Source: G963664115 sp965263045 | GTDB taxonomy: Bacteria > Acidobacteriota > Terriglobia > 20CM-2-55-15 | NCBI GenBank assembly: GCA_965263045.1 | Contig: CBDHGK010000020.1 | Location: 53,917 to 117,916, forward strand | DNA length: 64,000 nt | Direction of reading: 5' to 3' | Shown here: positions 24,453 through 33,783 of the stretch, piece after piece | Layout: each line of letters starts with the position of its first letter | Position numbering within the stretch: position 1 is the stretch's first letter | The notes under the pieces: generated by a model | Told to the model about the DNA's origin: nothing | Seen by the model: only the letters and a program-made list of their open reading frames with translations | The model's database searches: none | Translations under genes and position numbers: made by a program

Positions 24453-24868
24453 GAAAAAGAGTCCCCTTAGGTAGTGAGCGTCAATAGTGGCCGGTCAGAC
24501 CGGCTCCTTGGCTTTCGAGTGGGCTTGGTCGATCAGCACACGCAAAAACGCCTCTGGCTTGCTTGGCGTTTTGGCCTCTGGTCGGAAGACAGTTGTCGCA
24601 GGGGTCTGGATACCTGCGAGTTTTGCAACTGCAAAGTTTGCCGCATTCGGAAACCATATGCTGGGGAAATTGGATGCGCCGACGAGCCCATTCTCTCCCT
24701 CAAATCCTGGCTCAGGGAAAACCGGTCCTACATTCCGGAATAGACAGATCCTCGTTTAGGAGGCGGACGGTTCCCGTCATGGTCAGCGCTTCCGGTCAAA
24801 ACCACGATATTACTTCTTCTTCGCCTTTGAGGAATGGCGTCTTCTCACGGCGCACGCAGCAATACACG
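24453..24868. other. intergenic stretch between hsdM and the serine recombinase gene
   Basis: An 89-codon open frame at 24474-24743 has a CEFCNCKVC string but no ribosome site and no family I know, so I do not call it. The stretch should hold the hsdMSR promoter (reading left) and the end of the recombinase gene. Confidence 0.35.
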
Positions 24869-25555
24869 CTAAGGGCTCGGCTTGAGCCCTCGGGTGCTCA
24901 TGAAGCTGTAGAGGGTCGTACGGGACACGCCGGTGAGCTTGGCGATGGCGGTCTTGGAAACGCCCAACTCGAGGAAGCGCCGGATGTCGTCCTCCTTGCC
25001 GCCGAGTCGAGAGACGCCCAACGAGCCCTTCGGGCGCCCGAGCTTCCGGCCCGAGGCCCTGGCCTTGGCGAGGCCCTCGCGGGTGCGCTCGGAGATCAGG
25101 TCGCGCTCGACCTCGGCGAACAGCGCGAAGAGGGTGGTCATGACTTTGGTCTGGATGTCGCGCTTGCCCTCGATGCGGATGTTCTCCTTCATCGCCACGA
25201 AGGCAACGCCTGCCTTGGCGAGGGCGTCGAGGATGGCGACGATCTGACCTAGCGACCGGCCGAGCCGGGAGAGTTCGCTGACGACCAAACGGTCTCCGCG
25301 CTGGAGGACGTTCATCAACTCGTCGAGCCGGCGGCGCTTTTCGGAAGCCTGTCCAGAGGCAGTCGCCTCGATGAAATCGTCGATGCGGAAGTCGTGTTTG
25401 CGTGCGTACTCGAGGATGGCGAGGCGCTGGCTGCCCACGTCCTGCTGTGCGGTCGAGACCCTCAAATAGGCAACGGTTTTCACTGGCTGACCATGGAATA
25501 CGGCTTCTGGTATTTTATCTGACAGATACGAAACATGGAATGCGTCACGTTCCAT
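24869..25555 (-). CDS. serine recombinase (resolvase/invertase family)
   Basis: 228 residues from ATG 25555. GTG 25483 (VKTVAYLRVSTAQQDVGSQ) is an alternative start that matches the usual N-terminus. The catalytic serine is in LRVST, with conserved arginines in the SELSRLGRSLGQI segment. The E-helix FAEVERDLISERTREGL and linker GRKLGRPKG follow, then a C-terminal helix-turn-helix VSKTAIAKLTGVSRTTLYSFM. It is a small-serine recombinase that would resolve or invert DNA at paired sites. No adjacent transposase or res site is clear. It may serve multimer resolution or be a transposon remnant. Confidence 0.88.
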   Translation of the reverse strand: MERDAFHVSYLSDKIPEAVFHGQPVKTVAYLRVSTAQQDVGSQRLAILEYARKHDFRIDDFIEATASGQASEKRRRLDELMNVLQRGDRLVVSELSRLGRSLGQIVAILDALAKAGVAFVAMKENIRIEGKRDIQTKVMTTLFALFAEVERDLISERTREGLAKARASGRKLGRPKGSLGVSRLGGKEDDIRRFLELGVSKTAIAKLTGVSRTTLYSFMSTRGLKPSP

Positions 25556-25608
25556 GCTACTAAACTGTTCGGTCAGAACGAGCGTTTGTTCCTGACAGAA
25601 CCCTGCCG

Positions 25609-25809
25609 GTCTCCGATCCCGACGTCTCTCGCCCCCGTCTGATTCGCGATGCCCGCTTTCTCGAAACCGACCGACGCGACATCGCCCGGGCGATGGGGCT
25701 CACGGACGGCGCCATCTACTGGCACCTGAAGCAGACCTACCAGAGACTGCCGATCTCACGGCAGGTGGACCTGGTGCGGTTGGTGCTGTCAATCGCCGAA
25801 TTCACATAA
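25609..25809 (+). CDS. possible small helix-turn-helix protein, start uncertain
   Basis: An open frame without ATG or a good ribosome site reads VSDPDVSRPRLIRDARFLETDRRDIARAMGLTDGAIYWHLKQTYQRL and ends at TAA 25807. The RDIARAMGLTDGAIYWHL part resembles a DNA-binding helix-turn-helix. It faces away from the serine recombinase. It could be the end of a truncated regulator. Low confidence because the start is not visible. Confidence 0.3.
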   Translation, partial: VSDPDVSRPRLIRDARFLETDRRDIARAMGLTDGAIYWHLKQTYQRLPISRQVDLVRLVLSIAEFT

Positions 25810-25896
25810 CCACCCCGCTGCTGGCGTCCTCGTTGGGTGCTCCTGATGCTTGCCCCCCCTTCTTTTTCTCAAAAAACTACCATATTTCTTCAAATC

Positions 25897-25912
25897 CTAC
25901 CAATCCTGGTAG
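25897..25912. promoter_or_regulatory. short inverted repeat upstream of the giant surface-protein gene
   Basis: CTACCA-atcc-TGGTAG forms a 6-bp perfect arm pair in an AT-rich patch (25860-25905) about 90 bases before the start at 26000. It could be an operator or part of the leader. No firm -35/-10 pair was assigned. Confidence 0.25.
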
Positions 25913-25999
25913 AGACCGTAAGGCCTTGAAAGTACTGACATTAGGCGCGCTGGAACCGGCGCGGGGATTGGGCTGGCGGGCGGCGAAAGGGAGGGTTGG

Positions 26000-28900
26000 A
26001 TGATAGTTTCGAGCACACAGGCCGAGTCGGGCCGACAACCGCTTGAGCGGCACGGCGTGACGCCGCGCCCGAACGCCCCCCCGGCGGCATACCGGAAACC
26101 CTTCCGGCTCGCCGTCCCTGCCCTGCTCGCCCTGATCGCCGCCCTGGCCGCCGACCCCGCCGCCGCCCAGACCTCCATCACCCTCGTCAGCAACACCGGC
26201 CAAACAGACGGGGGAAGCGGAACTCTCCGAGATTTAGACCATGCTCAGGCCTTCACCACTGGCGGAAACTCCGCCGGATACACGCTGACCGGAGTTGACA
26301 TCGAGTTTAATGCAGTTGCTTCGGCCACCGCGTCATACGACGTGTCCATCCAGACCGACAACAGCGGGAGTCCGGGCACCTCTCTCGGCGACCTCACCGG
26401 TCCGGCCACCCTCGTTGCCAACGCAGTGAATGCCTACACCACTGCTGGTATCGCTCTCGCAGCCAACACCACCTACTTCGTGCTTGTGGACAGCTCTTCC
26501 ACTGTTATAAACCGATTGCAAAACACCACTAGCGACAACGAGGATTCGGGAGGCCAGTCCGACTGGAGCATTGCAGACGGCAGCGTGTATAGAAACCGAG
26601 ATAACACGGGTGGCTGGACAGACTTCGACGAATCCAGAAAAATCGCGATCAAGGGCTACGCCAAGGACACCCTCGTCAGCAACACCGGGCAAGGCAATGC
26701 GGGTGTCATCAATGTCAGCTCTAATGAGTTCGCCCAGGCCTTCGGCACGGGAAGCCATACGGCCGGGTATGACCTCGACAGCATCGTGTTGAGTCTCGGT
26801 TTCGCGCCGACCGGAACCGGCACATTGACCGTCACGGTGCGCGCGGACGCCTCGGGGGACCCGAGCGGGACGGCGCTGCACACGCTGACCACTCCCGATC
26901 CGATTGCGGAAAATGTCCTGAATACCTTTAACGCCCCTGCGGGCGCCACGCTGGACGCCGACATCACCTATTGGGTGGTGGCGAGCTACAGCTCCGATAG
27001 CGGCGGGCCGAATTTGTGGAGAATGCTGCTGAGCAATGGCATCGACTCCGGCGGCGCTGCCGGATGGACCATCGACAGCCCATACAAGGAAGACGATAGA
27101 ACAGACCCGGACGGGTGGGAGGAAGGTGCATCTGACCGCGCGCTGAAATTACAGGTTAAGGGCACGGCGAAGGGCGGCCCCACCCTCTCCACCGACGCGA
27201 CCCTGAGCGCCCTGGCGCTGAGCGGCGTCACGCTCGCCCCGGCCTTCGTGTCAAGCACGGAAACCTACACCGCGACGGTGGTGAACTCCGTGATGCAGAC
27301 CACGGTGACGGCGACCCCGACGCATTCGGGCGCGACGGTCGCGTTCAAGGACGGTGCCGACAATGCGCTCACCAACCCGGTGACCCTTGCCGTGGGCGCC
27401 AAGGTCATCAAGGCCGTGGTGACGGCCGAGGACACAACCACCACGAAGACCTACATGGTGACGGTGACGCGGGAGGCCCCCACCCTTTCCACCGACGCGA
27501 CCCTGAGCGCCCTGGCGCTGAGCGGCGTCACGCTCGACCCGACCTTCGTATCAAGCACGGAAACCTACACTGCAACGGTGGGGAACGCCGTCACGGAGAC
27601 CACGGTGACGGCGACCGTGACGCATTCGGGCGCGACGTTCGCGTTCAAGGACGGCGACAACCATACGCTCACGAGCCCGGTGAGCCTTGCCGTGGGCGCC
27701 AACGTCATCAAGGCCGAGGTGACGGCCGAGGACACAACCACCACGAAGACCTACATGGTGACGGTGACGCGGGAGGCCGCCGCCGGCACCTGCCTCGCCC
27801 CGACCTTCACCGGCCGGGCCGAGGTCTGGCGAGGGACCATCACGGTCGGGAACGATGCCTTCAGCCGCGGGTATGAAGACAATAGATTTGGCGATTTGTC
27901 CGACCCGGACAACTTCGATTACGGCGGGAACAATTACACCATCGCGGGAATTCGTGAATCTTTCGACACAGGTAGCGTGAATAGACTGGAACTCGACCTG
28001 GACGCATTTTTGCCCGACAGCGACCAGGACAAGCTACGCCTGCATCTCTGCGGCGACACGTTCGACCTGACGGCGGCCTCGAAAGTAAACGCGACGAAGA
28101 CCTATCGGTGGTCCGACGCCGTCCTCGACTGGTCCGGCGCGACCACGATCGAGGCGGCGCTGTCGGGGTCGCCGCCCGCGATCGTCACCGACGGCGTGGA
28201 GGTGACGTCGACGGCGGCCACGGCCAACACCTACGGGCTGGGCGAGCCCATCGAAATCACGGTCACCTTCGACACGGCGGTCACGGTAGACACGACCGGC
28301 GGCACGCCCCGCATCCGGTCCGTCCTCAACGGGGGTGGGACCCCTGTGGACCGGTGGGCCGAGTACAGCCGCGGTTCGGGGGGCACGGCCCTGGTGTTCA
28401 CCTATACGGTGCAGGCTGGCGACATGGACGACGACGGCATCTGGCTTCCGGCGAACTTCCTCCAGCTCCAGGGCGGCACGATCAGCGCCGCCGCCGACAC
28501 CACCGTCGCCGCCACCCTCACCTATGCCCAGCCCGGCACACAGAGCGAGCACAAGGTGGACGGCGGCCCCACCCTCTCCACCGACGCGACGCTGAGCGCC
28601 CTGGCGCTGAGCGGCGTCACGCTCGCCCCGACCTTCGCATCGGCCACGGAGGATTACACCGCAACGGTGGTGAACGCCGTCACGGAGACCACGGTGACGG
28701 CGACCCCGACGCATTCGGGCGCGACGGTCGCGTTCAAGGATGGCGACGACAATGCGCTCACCAACCCGGTGACCCTGGCCGTGGGTGCCACCGTCATCAA
28801 GGCGGTGGTGACGGCCGAGGACACCACCACCATGAAGACCTACATGGTGACGGTGACGCGGGAGGCCACCACCACCACGGCGCCCGCGATCATCACCAAC

Positions 28901-31900
28901 GGCGTGCAGGTCACTTCGACGCCGATGGCCACGGGCGACACCTACGGGCTGGGCGAGACGATCGCAATCACGGTCACCTTCGACACGGCGGTCACGGTGG
29001 ACACGTCCGGCGGCACGCCCCGGATCCAGTTCCGCCTCGGCCCGCCGCGCGATGACAAGTGGGCCGAATACAGCCGCGGTTCGGGCGGAACGGCCCTGGT
29101 GTTCACCTATATGGTGCAGGCCGACGACAGGGACGCCGACGGCATCTGGCTTCCGGAGAACGAACTCGAGCTCCAGAGCGGCACGATCCGCGTCGCCACC
29201 GACACCACCGTCGACGCCACCCTCACCTATTCCCAGCCCGGCCCCCAGAGCGGGCACAAGGTGAACGGCTCGCTCACCACCACCGACGCGACCCTGAGCG
29301 CCCTGGCGCTGACCGGCGTCACGCTCGCCCCGACCTTCGTGTCAAGCACGGAAACCTACACCGCAACGGTGGGGAACGCCGTCATGGACACCACGGTGAC
29401 GGCGACCCCGACGCATTCGCGCGCGACGGTCGCGTTCAAGGACGACGACGACAACGCGCTCACCAACCCGGTGACCCTTGTCGAGGGCGCCAACGTCATC
29501 AAGGCCGTGGTGACGGCCGAGGACCTAACCGCCATGAAGACCTACATGGTGACGGTGACGCGGGGGGCGACCCCGGTGCCCGCGATCGTCGCCGGCGGCG
29601 TGCGGGTCACTTCGACGCCGATGGCCATGGACGGCGCCGACACCTACTACGGGCGAGGCGAGACGATCAAAATCACGGTCACCTTCGACAACGCGGTCAC
29701 GGTGGACACGTCCGGCGGCACGCCCCGGATCGCGTTCCACCTCGACGGGTTTCTGTTAAGGTGGGCCGAGTACAGCAGCGGTTCGGGGGGCCAGGCCCTG
29801 GTGTTCACCTATGCCGTGCTGTCCGGCGACAGGGACGAGGACGGCATCTGGCTTGAGGAGAACTTACTCGAGCTCCAGAGCGGCACGATCCGCGCCACCG
29901 CCGACCACACCAACACCGTCGACGCCACCCTCACCTATGCCGACCCCGGCCTACAGAGCGGGCACAAGGTGAACGGCTCGCTCACCACCGCCGACGCCAC
30001 CCTGAGCGCCCTGACGCTGAGCGACGTCACGCTCGCCCAGACCTTCGCACCGGCCACGGAGGATTACACCGCAACGGTGGTGCACGCCGTCACGCAGACC
30101 AGGGTGACGGCGAGCCCGACGCAGTCGGGCGCGACGGTCGCGTTCCAGGACGGCAACGGCAATCCGCTCACGAACCCGGTGACCCTGGCCGTGGGCGCCA
30201 CCGTCATCAAGGCCGTGGTGACGGCCCCGGACACAACCACCACGAAGACCTACACGGTGACGGTGACGCTGGCGCCCGCGATCGTCACCAACGGCGTGCG
30301 GGTGACGTCGACGCCGAGGGCCATGCCCGACACCTACGGGCAAGGCGAGACCATCGCAATCACGGTCACCTTCGACAACGCGGTCACGGTGGACGGCAGG
30401 CCCCGGATCGCGTTCCACCTCGACGGGGGTCTCAGGTGGGCCGAGTACAGCCGCGGTTCGGAGGGCACGGCCCTGGTGTTCACCTATACGGTGCTGTCCG
30501 ACGACATGGCTGACACCGGCATCTTGCTTAAGGGGGACCAATTCGATCTCTTTGGCGGCACGATCCGCGCCGCCGCCGACAACACCGTCGACGCCACCCG
30601 CACCTATGCCGAGCCCGGCCTGCAGACCGGGCACAAGGTGGACGGCTCGCTCACCACCACCGACGATGACGACGCGACCCTGAGCAGCCTGGCGCTGAAG
30701 GACGGTCACGATATCGCCATCACGCTGAGCCCGGGCTTCGCGCCGGCGACGCCGCACTACACGGCATTGGTGGCGAACCGGATCGACAGGGTGGTGCTGA
30801 CGGCGACGACGAACGACAGCAATGCGATGGTCGCCATCACGAGCGACGACGACACGCGCACGCCGGGTGAGGCGAAGCTGGATCTCAACGTCGGGTCCAA
30901 CACGCTGACGGTGACGGTCACGGCGGAGGACACCACCACGAAGACCTACACGATAACGGTGACGCGGGCCGCCAACACGCCGGGCGTCACGGTGTCGACG
31001 ACGGCGCTGACGGTGACGGAGGCGGACATGACCGGGGACACCTACACGATGGTCCTCAATACCCAGCCGACGGCGAATGTCACGGTGACGGTCGCCGGGC
31101 ATGTGGGTACGGACGTGACCCCGACCCCTGCCTCCCTGACCTTCACCACGTCGAACTGGACCACGGCCCAGGCGGTGACGGTGACCGCGGGCGACGATGC
31201 GAACAGGGCGAACGAAACGGTCTCGCTGACCCACGGCGCGACGAGCGCGGACGCCAACTACCACGACATCACGATCTCCAGCGTGACGGTGACGGTGGAC
31301 GACAACGACGCCAGAGTGCTGGTGAGCAACCTGGAGCAGTCCACCGCTGGGCACGGCGATCTCCGCGCTTTTGACCAGGCGCAGGCATTCACCACGGGCA
31401 GCAACAGCGCCGGCTACACGCTGACCAGCATTGAAATAGAAATGTGCTGGGACGCCACCCCGGACGCCTCTTTCACCGTCAGCATCCATTCGGACAACAG
31501 CGGTGCGCCGGGCGCTAGCCTTGGCACGCTCACCCACCCGTCCCCTCTCGTCGACAACGCGGTCAACGCGTTCACCCACACCGGCATCGACCTGGATGCC
31601 ACCACCACGTATTTCGTGGTGCTGGACGCTACCGGTGCCAGCGGCGGGTCGATCCGGAACGCGGGCTCGCCGGCCGAGGATTCGACCTCGGCGGCCGGTT
31701 GGAGCATTGGCGACAGCAGCCTGTATCGCAACCGTACGTCGAGCGGCGGCTGGACGACCTCGCGAGAGTCCAAGAAGATCCGCATCAACGGCACGGTCAA
31801 CGCCGGCGCGACGATCGACGGGGGCGGTGGTGGTGGCGGCGGCGGCTCCAGTGGCCCGAGCCAAACGGTGCCGGGCGCGCCCACAAACCTGATGGCGGTG

Positions 31901-33568
31901 GCCACAGACGGGCAGGTGACGCTGACCTGGGACGCGCCCGAGGACGACGGCGGCACGCCGATCACCGACTACGAGTACCAGATCAACGGGACGGGGAACT
32001 GGATCTCCACCGGCTCCACCGCCACCACGTATACGGTCACCGGGCTCGACAACGATACTGAATACACCTTCCAGGTGCGGGCGGTGAACCGGATCGGCCG
32101 GAGCCAGGCTCCGGACCCGGCCGAGGCGGCCCCACGGGCGGTGGTGGATCTCTACTTCGCGCATTTCGCCAATGGAGCCGACATCACGTCCGGGATCGTG
32201 CTTGTGAACGTGGCTCCCTATCCGATCCAGCCCACCCTCTACTTCTCCGACACCGGGGGCAACCCGATTGCCGCCGACTCGGTCGTGGACATCACGGGGA
32301 ATCTGATGGTCACCGAAGACGGCAGCCTGAGCGTCAGTACGGCGATGGCACCGCTGGGCGAACTCACGATTCGAACCCACGGGCGCGGGGATCTGGTGTC
32401 AGGATCGGTGAAAGTGGTTGCGGACGGTCCCATCGGCGGGGTTCTGCGCTTTGCCATCCCCGGCCTCGGGGTCGCCGGGGTGGGAGCCAGCCCACCCGTC
32501 CGGGATGTTCTCTTCCCGGCCCGCCGCCAGGCGGGAGGAATCACGACGGCGGCAGCGCTCCACAACCTGGAAGCAGAAGCGATGGGGGTGAGTTGCCACT
32601 TGATGAGCGGGGGCGTCGCGCTCGAAGCGGTGGAGATCCCCCTGGAGGCCAACGGGCAGACGGCCTGGTTCATCGAAGATGTGTTCACCACGACCGACAC
32701 GTCCGACTTCGCGGGGGCGGTGCGCTGCACCGCGCCGGGGGCGGGACGCTTCACCGCCATCGCGGTGGAGATCGATGCCGCCGCGAGTATCTTCACCACA
32801 GTTCCGGTGGTGGAGGTGAACCGGGGCCGGGCCGAGGCGGCCACTCTGGACTTTACGCATTTTGCCAACGGGGCCTGGATCACCGATCTGGTGTTCGTGA
32901 ACCTGGAGACCCGGCAGAGCGGTCCCGCCCTCACCCCATTCCATACGGCGATCCCGCCGACCCGTCCTGCTATTTATTTTTACGACACCGCGGGCAACCC
33001 GATTGCCGCCGACTCGCTGGTGGACATCACAGGCGATCTGGAGATCGCGGAGGACGGAGCCCTGACGGTCCGGACCGAAATGGCGCCGCTGGGCGTGCTC
33101 ACGATCTCGACGCATGGTCGAGGGGAGTTGCTCATGGGATCGGTGCGGGTGATCTCGGAAGGTCCCATCGGCGGGATGCTCCGCTTTGACCACCCCGCCC
33201 TCGGTGTGGCCGGTGTGGGAGCCAGTACACCCGTCGGCGATGCCATCGTCCCGGTGCGCCGCCAGGAGGGCGGCATCACGACGGGGGTGGCGCTCCACAA
33301 CCTGGAATCAAGTCCGGGGTTGGTGCGCTGCGAATTGAGGCAAGCGGGCGTGCTGCTCGACGCCGTGAGTATCCCGCTGGAGGCCAACGGGCAAACCGCC
33401 TGGTTCATCGACCAGACGTTCCCCGGCACCGACACGTCCGACTTCAGCGGGTCGGTGCGGTGCAGCGCGACAGGGGAGGGGCTGTTTACAGCCGTGGCCC
33501 TGGAAATGGATCCCGGCAACCGCATCTTTACGACACTGCCGGTGGTCCCGGTGGTGGAGGCGCCCTGA
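26000..33568 (+). CDS. giant secreted repeat protein with cadherin-like, fibronectin III and duplicated C-terminal domains
   Basis: 2,522 residues from ATG 26000 behind GGGAGG. A long N-terminal export signal ends in LALIAALAADPAAAQ. Domains in order: two 'choice-of-anchor'-like jelly-roll units (about 60-390); cadherin-like beta-sandwich repeats (DATLSALALSGVTL ... VIKAVVTAEDTTT) at about 393, 493, 856, 1090, 1327 and 1556; between them four copies of an Ig-like unit with VTVDTSGGTPRI, WAEYSRGSGG and LVFTYTV (about 724, 960, 1193, 1424); a Calx-beta-like unit (about 1658); a third choice-of-anchor unit (1771-1935); a polyglycine linker; a fibronectin III domain (1957-2045); and two copies of a 230-residue domain (HFANGADI..., 2049-2275 and 2281-2522). 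No sortase, autotransporter or T9SS tail was seen. It is probably an adhesin or matrix protein. Near-identical DNA repeats favour recombination. Confidence 0.85.
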   Translation: MIVSSTQAESGRQPLERHGVTPRPNAPPAAYRKPFRLAVPALLALIAALAADPAAAQTSITLVSNTGQTDGGSGTLRDLDHAQAFTTGGNSAGYTLTGVDIEFNAVASATASYDVSIQTDNSGSPGTSLGDLTGPATLVANAVNAYTTAGIALAANTTYFVLVDSSSTVINRLQNTTSDNEDSGGQSDWSIADGSVYRNRDNTGGWTDFDESRKIAIKGYAKDTLVSNTGQGNAGVINVSSNEFAQAFGTGSHTAGYDLDSIVLSLGFAPTGTGTLTVTVRADASGDPSGTALHTLTTPDPIAENVLNTFNAPAGATLDADITYWVVASYSSDSGGPNLWRMLLSNGIDSGGAAGWTIDSPYKEDDRTDPDGWEEGASDRALKLQVKGTAKGGPTLSTDATLSALALSGVTLAPAFVSSTETYTATVVNSVMQTTVTATPTHSGATVAFKDGADNALTNPVTLAVGAKVIKAVVTAEDTTTTKTYMVTVTREAPTLSTDATLSALALSGVTLDPTFVSSTETYTATVGNAVTETTVTATVTHSGATFAFKDGDNHTLTSPVSLAVGANVIKAEVTAEDTTTTKTYMVTVTREAAAGTCLAPTFTGRAEVWRGTITVGNDAFSRGYEDNRFGDLSDPDNFDYGGNNYTIAGIRESFDTGSVNRLELDLDAFLPDSDQDKLRLHLCGDTFDLTAASKVNATKTYRWSDAVLDWSGATTIEAALSGSPPAIVTDGVEVTSTAATANTYGLGEPIEITVTFDTAVTVDTTGGTPRIRSVLNGGGTPVDRWAEYSRGSGGTALVFTYTVQAGDMDDDGIWLPANFLQLQGGTISAAADTTVAATLTYAQPGTQSEHKVDGGPTLSTDATLSALALSGVTLAPTFASATEDYTATVVNAVTETTVTATPTHSGATVAFKDGDDNALTNPVTLAVGATVIKAVVTAEDTTTMKTYMVTVTREATTTTAPAIITNGVQVTSTPMATGDTYGLGETIAITVTFDTAVTVDTSGGTPRIQFRLGPPRDDKWAEYSRGSGGTALVFTYMVQADDRDADGIWLPENELELQSGTIRVATDTTVDATLTYSQPGPQSGHKVNGSLTTTDATLSALALTGVTLAPTFVSSTETYTATVGNAVMDTTVTATPTHSRATVAFKDDDDNALTNPVTLVEGANVIKAVVTAEDLTAMKTYMVTVTRGATPVPAIVAGGVRVTSTPMAMDGADTYYGRGETIKITVTFDNAVTVDTSGGTPRIAFHLDGFLLRWAEYSSGSGGQALVFTYAVLSGDRDEDGIWLEENLLELQSGTIRATADHTNTVDATLTYADPGLQSGHKVNGSLTTADATLSALTLSDVTLAQTFAPATEDYTATVVHAVTQTRVTASPTQSGATVAFQDGNGNPLTNPVTLAVGATVIKAVVTAPDTTTTKTYTVTVTLAPAIVTNGVRVTSTPRAMPDTYGQGETIAITVTFDNAVTVDGRPRIAFHLDGGLRWAEYSRGSEGTALVFTYTVLSDDMADTGILLKGDQFDLFGGTIRAAADNTVDATRTYAEPGLQTGHKVDGSLTTTDDDDATLSSLALKDGHDIAITLSPGFAPATPHYTALVANRIDRVVLTATTNDSNAMVAITSDDDTRTPGEAKLDLNVGSNTLTVTVTAEDTTTKTYTITVTRAANTPGVTVSTTALTVTEADMTGDTYTMVLNTQPTANVTVTVAGHVGTDVTPTPASLTFTTSNWTTAQAVTVTAGDDANRANETVSLTHGATSADANYHDITISSVTVTVDDNDARVLVSNLEQSTAGHGDLRAFDQAQAFTTGSNSAGYTLTSIEIEMCWDATPDASFTVSIHSDNSGAPGASLGTLTHPSPLVDNAVNAFTHTGIDLDATTTYFVVLDATGASGGSIRNAGSPAEDSTSAAGWSIGDSSLYRNRTSSGGWTTSRESKKIRINGTVNAGATIDGGGGGGGGGSSGPSQTVPGAPTNLMAVATDGQVTLTWDAPEDDGGTPITDYEYQINGTGNWISTGSTATTYTVTGLDNDTEYTFQVRAVNRIGRSQAPDPAEAAPRAVVDLYFAHFANGADITSGIVLVNVAPYPIQPTLYFSDTGGNPIAADSVVDITGNLMVTEDGSLSVSTAMAPLGELTIRTHGRGDLVSGSVKVVADGPIGGVLRFAIPGLGVAGVGASPPVRDVLFPARRQAGGITTAAALHNLEAEAMGVSCHLMSGGVALEAVEIPLEANGQTAWFIEDVFTTTDTSDFAGAVRCTAPGAGRFTAIAVEIDAAASIFTTVPVVEVNRGRAEAATLDFTHFANGAWITDLVFVNLETRQSGPALTPFHTAIPPTRPAIYFYDTAGNPIAADSLVDITGDLEIAEDGALTVRTEMAPLGVLTISTHGRGELLMGSVRVISEGPIGGMLRFDHPALGVAGVGASTPVGDAIVPVRRQEGGITTGVALHNLESSPGLVRCELRQAGVLLDAVSIPLEANGQTAWFIDQTFPGTDTSDFSGSVRCSATGEGLFTAVALEMDPGNRIFTTLPVVPVVEAP

Positions 33569-33783
33569 CTTCCCGGAGATCGCGTACCACGGACAAGCGG
33601 CTGGGACCGAGGACACGGTCGCCGACGGCGGCGCCATGCGCTTCGAGTTGGGCGTTGACGCCCACCGCCGCCAAAGCCTGTGCAGGGGGGCGCGGAGCAC
33701 GGCGTTCAGGTCCGGGCCGTCGACGACCCGACGCGTTCAATCCTGCAAGACCCGCGGAAGGGCCACCGCTTTGGGGATGAACG
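33569..33783. other. spacer after the giant protein gene
   Basis: 215 bases of GC-rich DNA. Open frames here are shadows. The following gene starts at ATG 33784 with GGGGATGA just ahead, a weak ribosome site. Confidence 0.3.

Noticed and set aside
24474..24743. 89-codon frame with a CEFCNCKVC string
   Set aside because: No ribosome site and no family. Likely chance in the gap between hsdM and the recombinase gene.
27180..30980. Tandem repeats that could be taken for a CRISPR or satellite array
   Set aside because: They are in-frame protein repeats of about 300 bases with coding variation, not short repeats with unique spacers.
29951..32380. 809-codon open frame on the minus strand over the giant protein gene
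   Set aside because: Composition is that of a GC-rich repeat shadow (His, Arg, Gly, Val strings repeating with the sense repeats). No ribosome site or motif.
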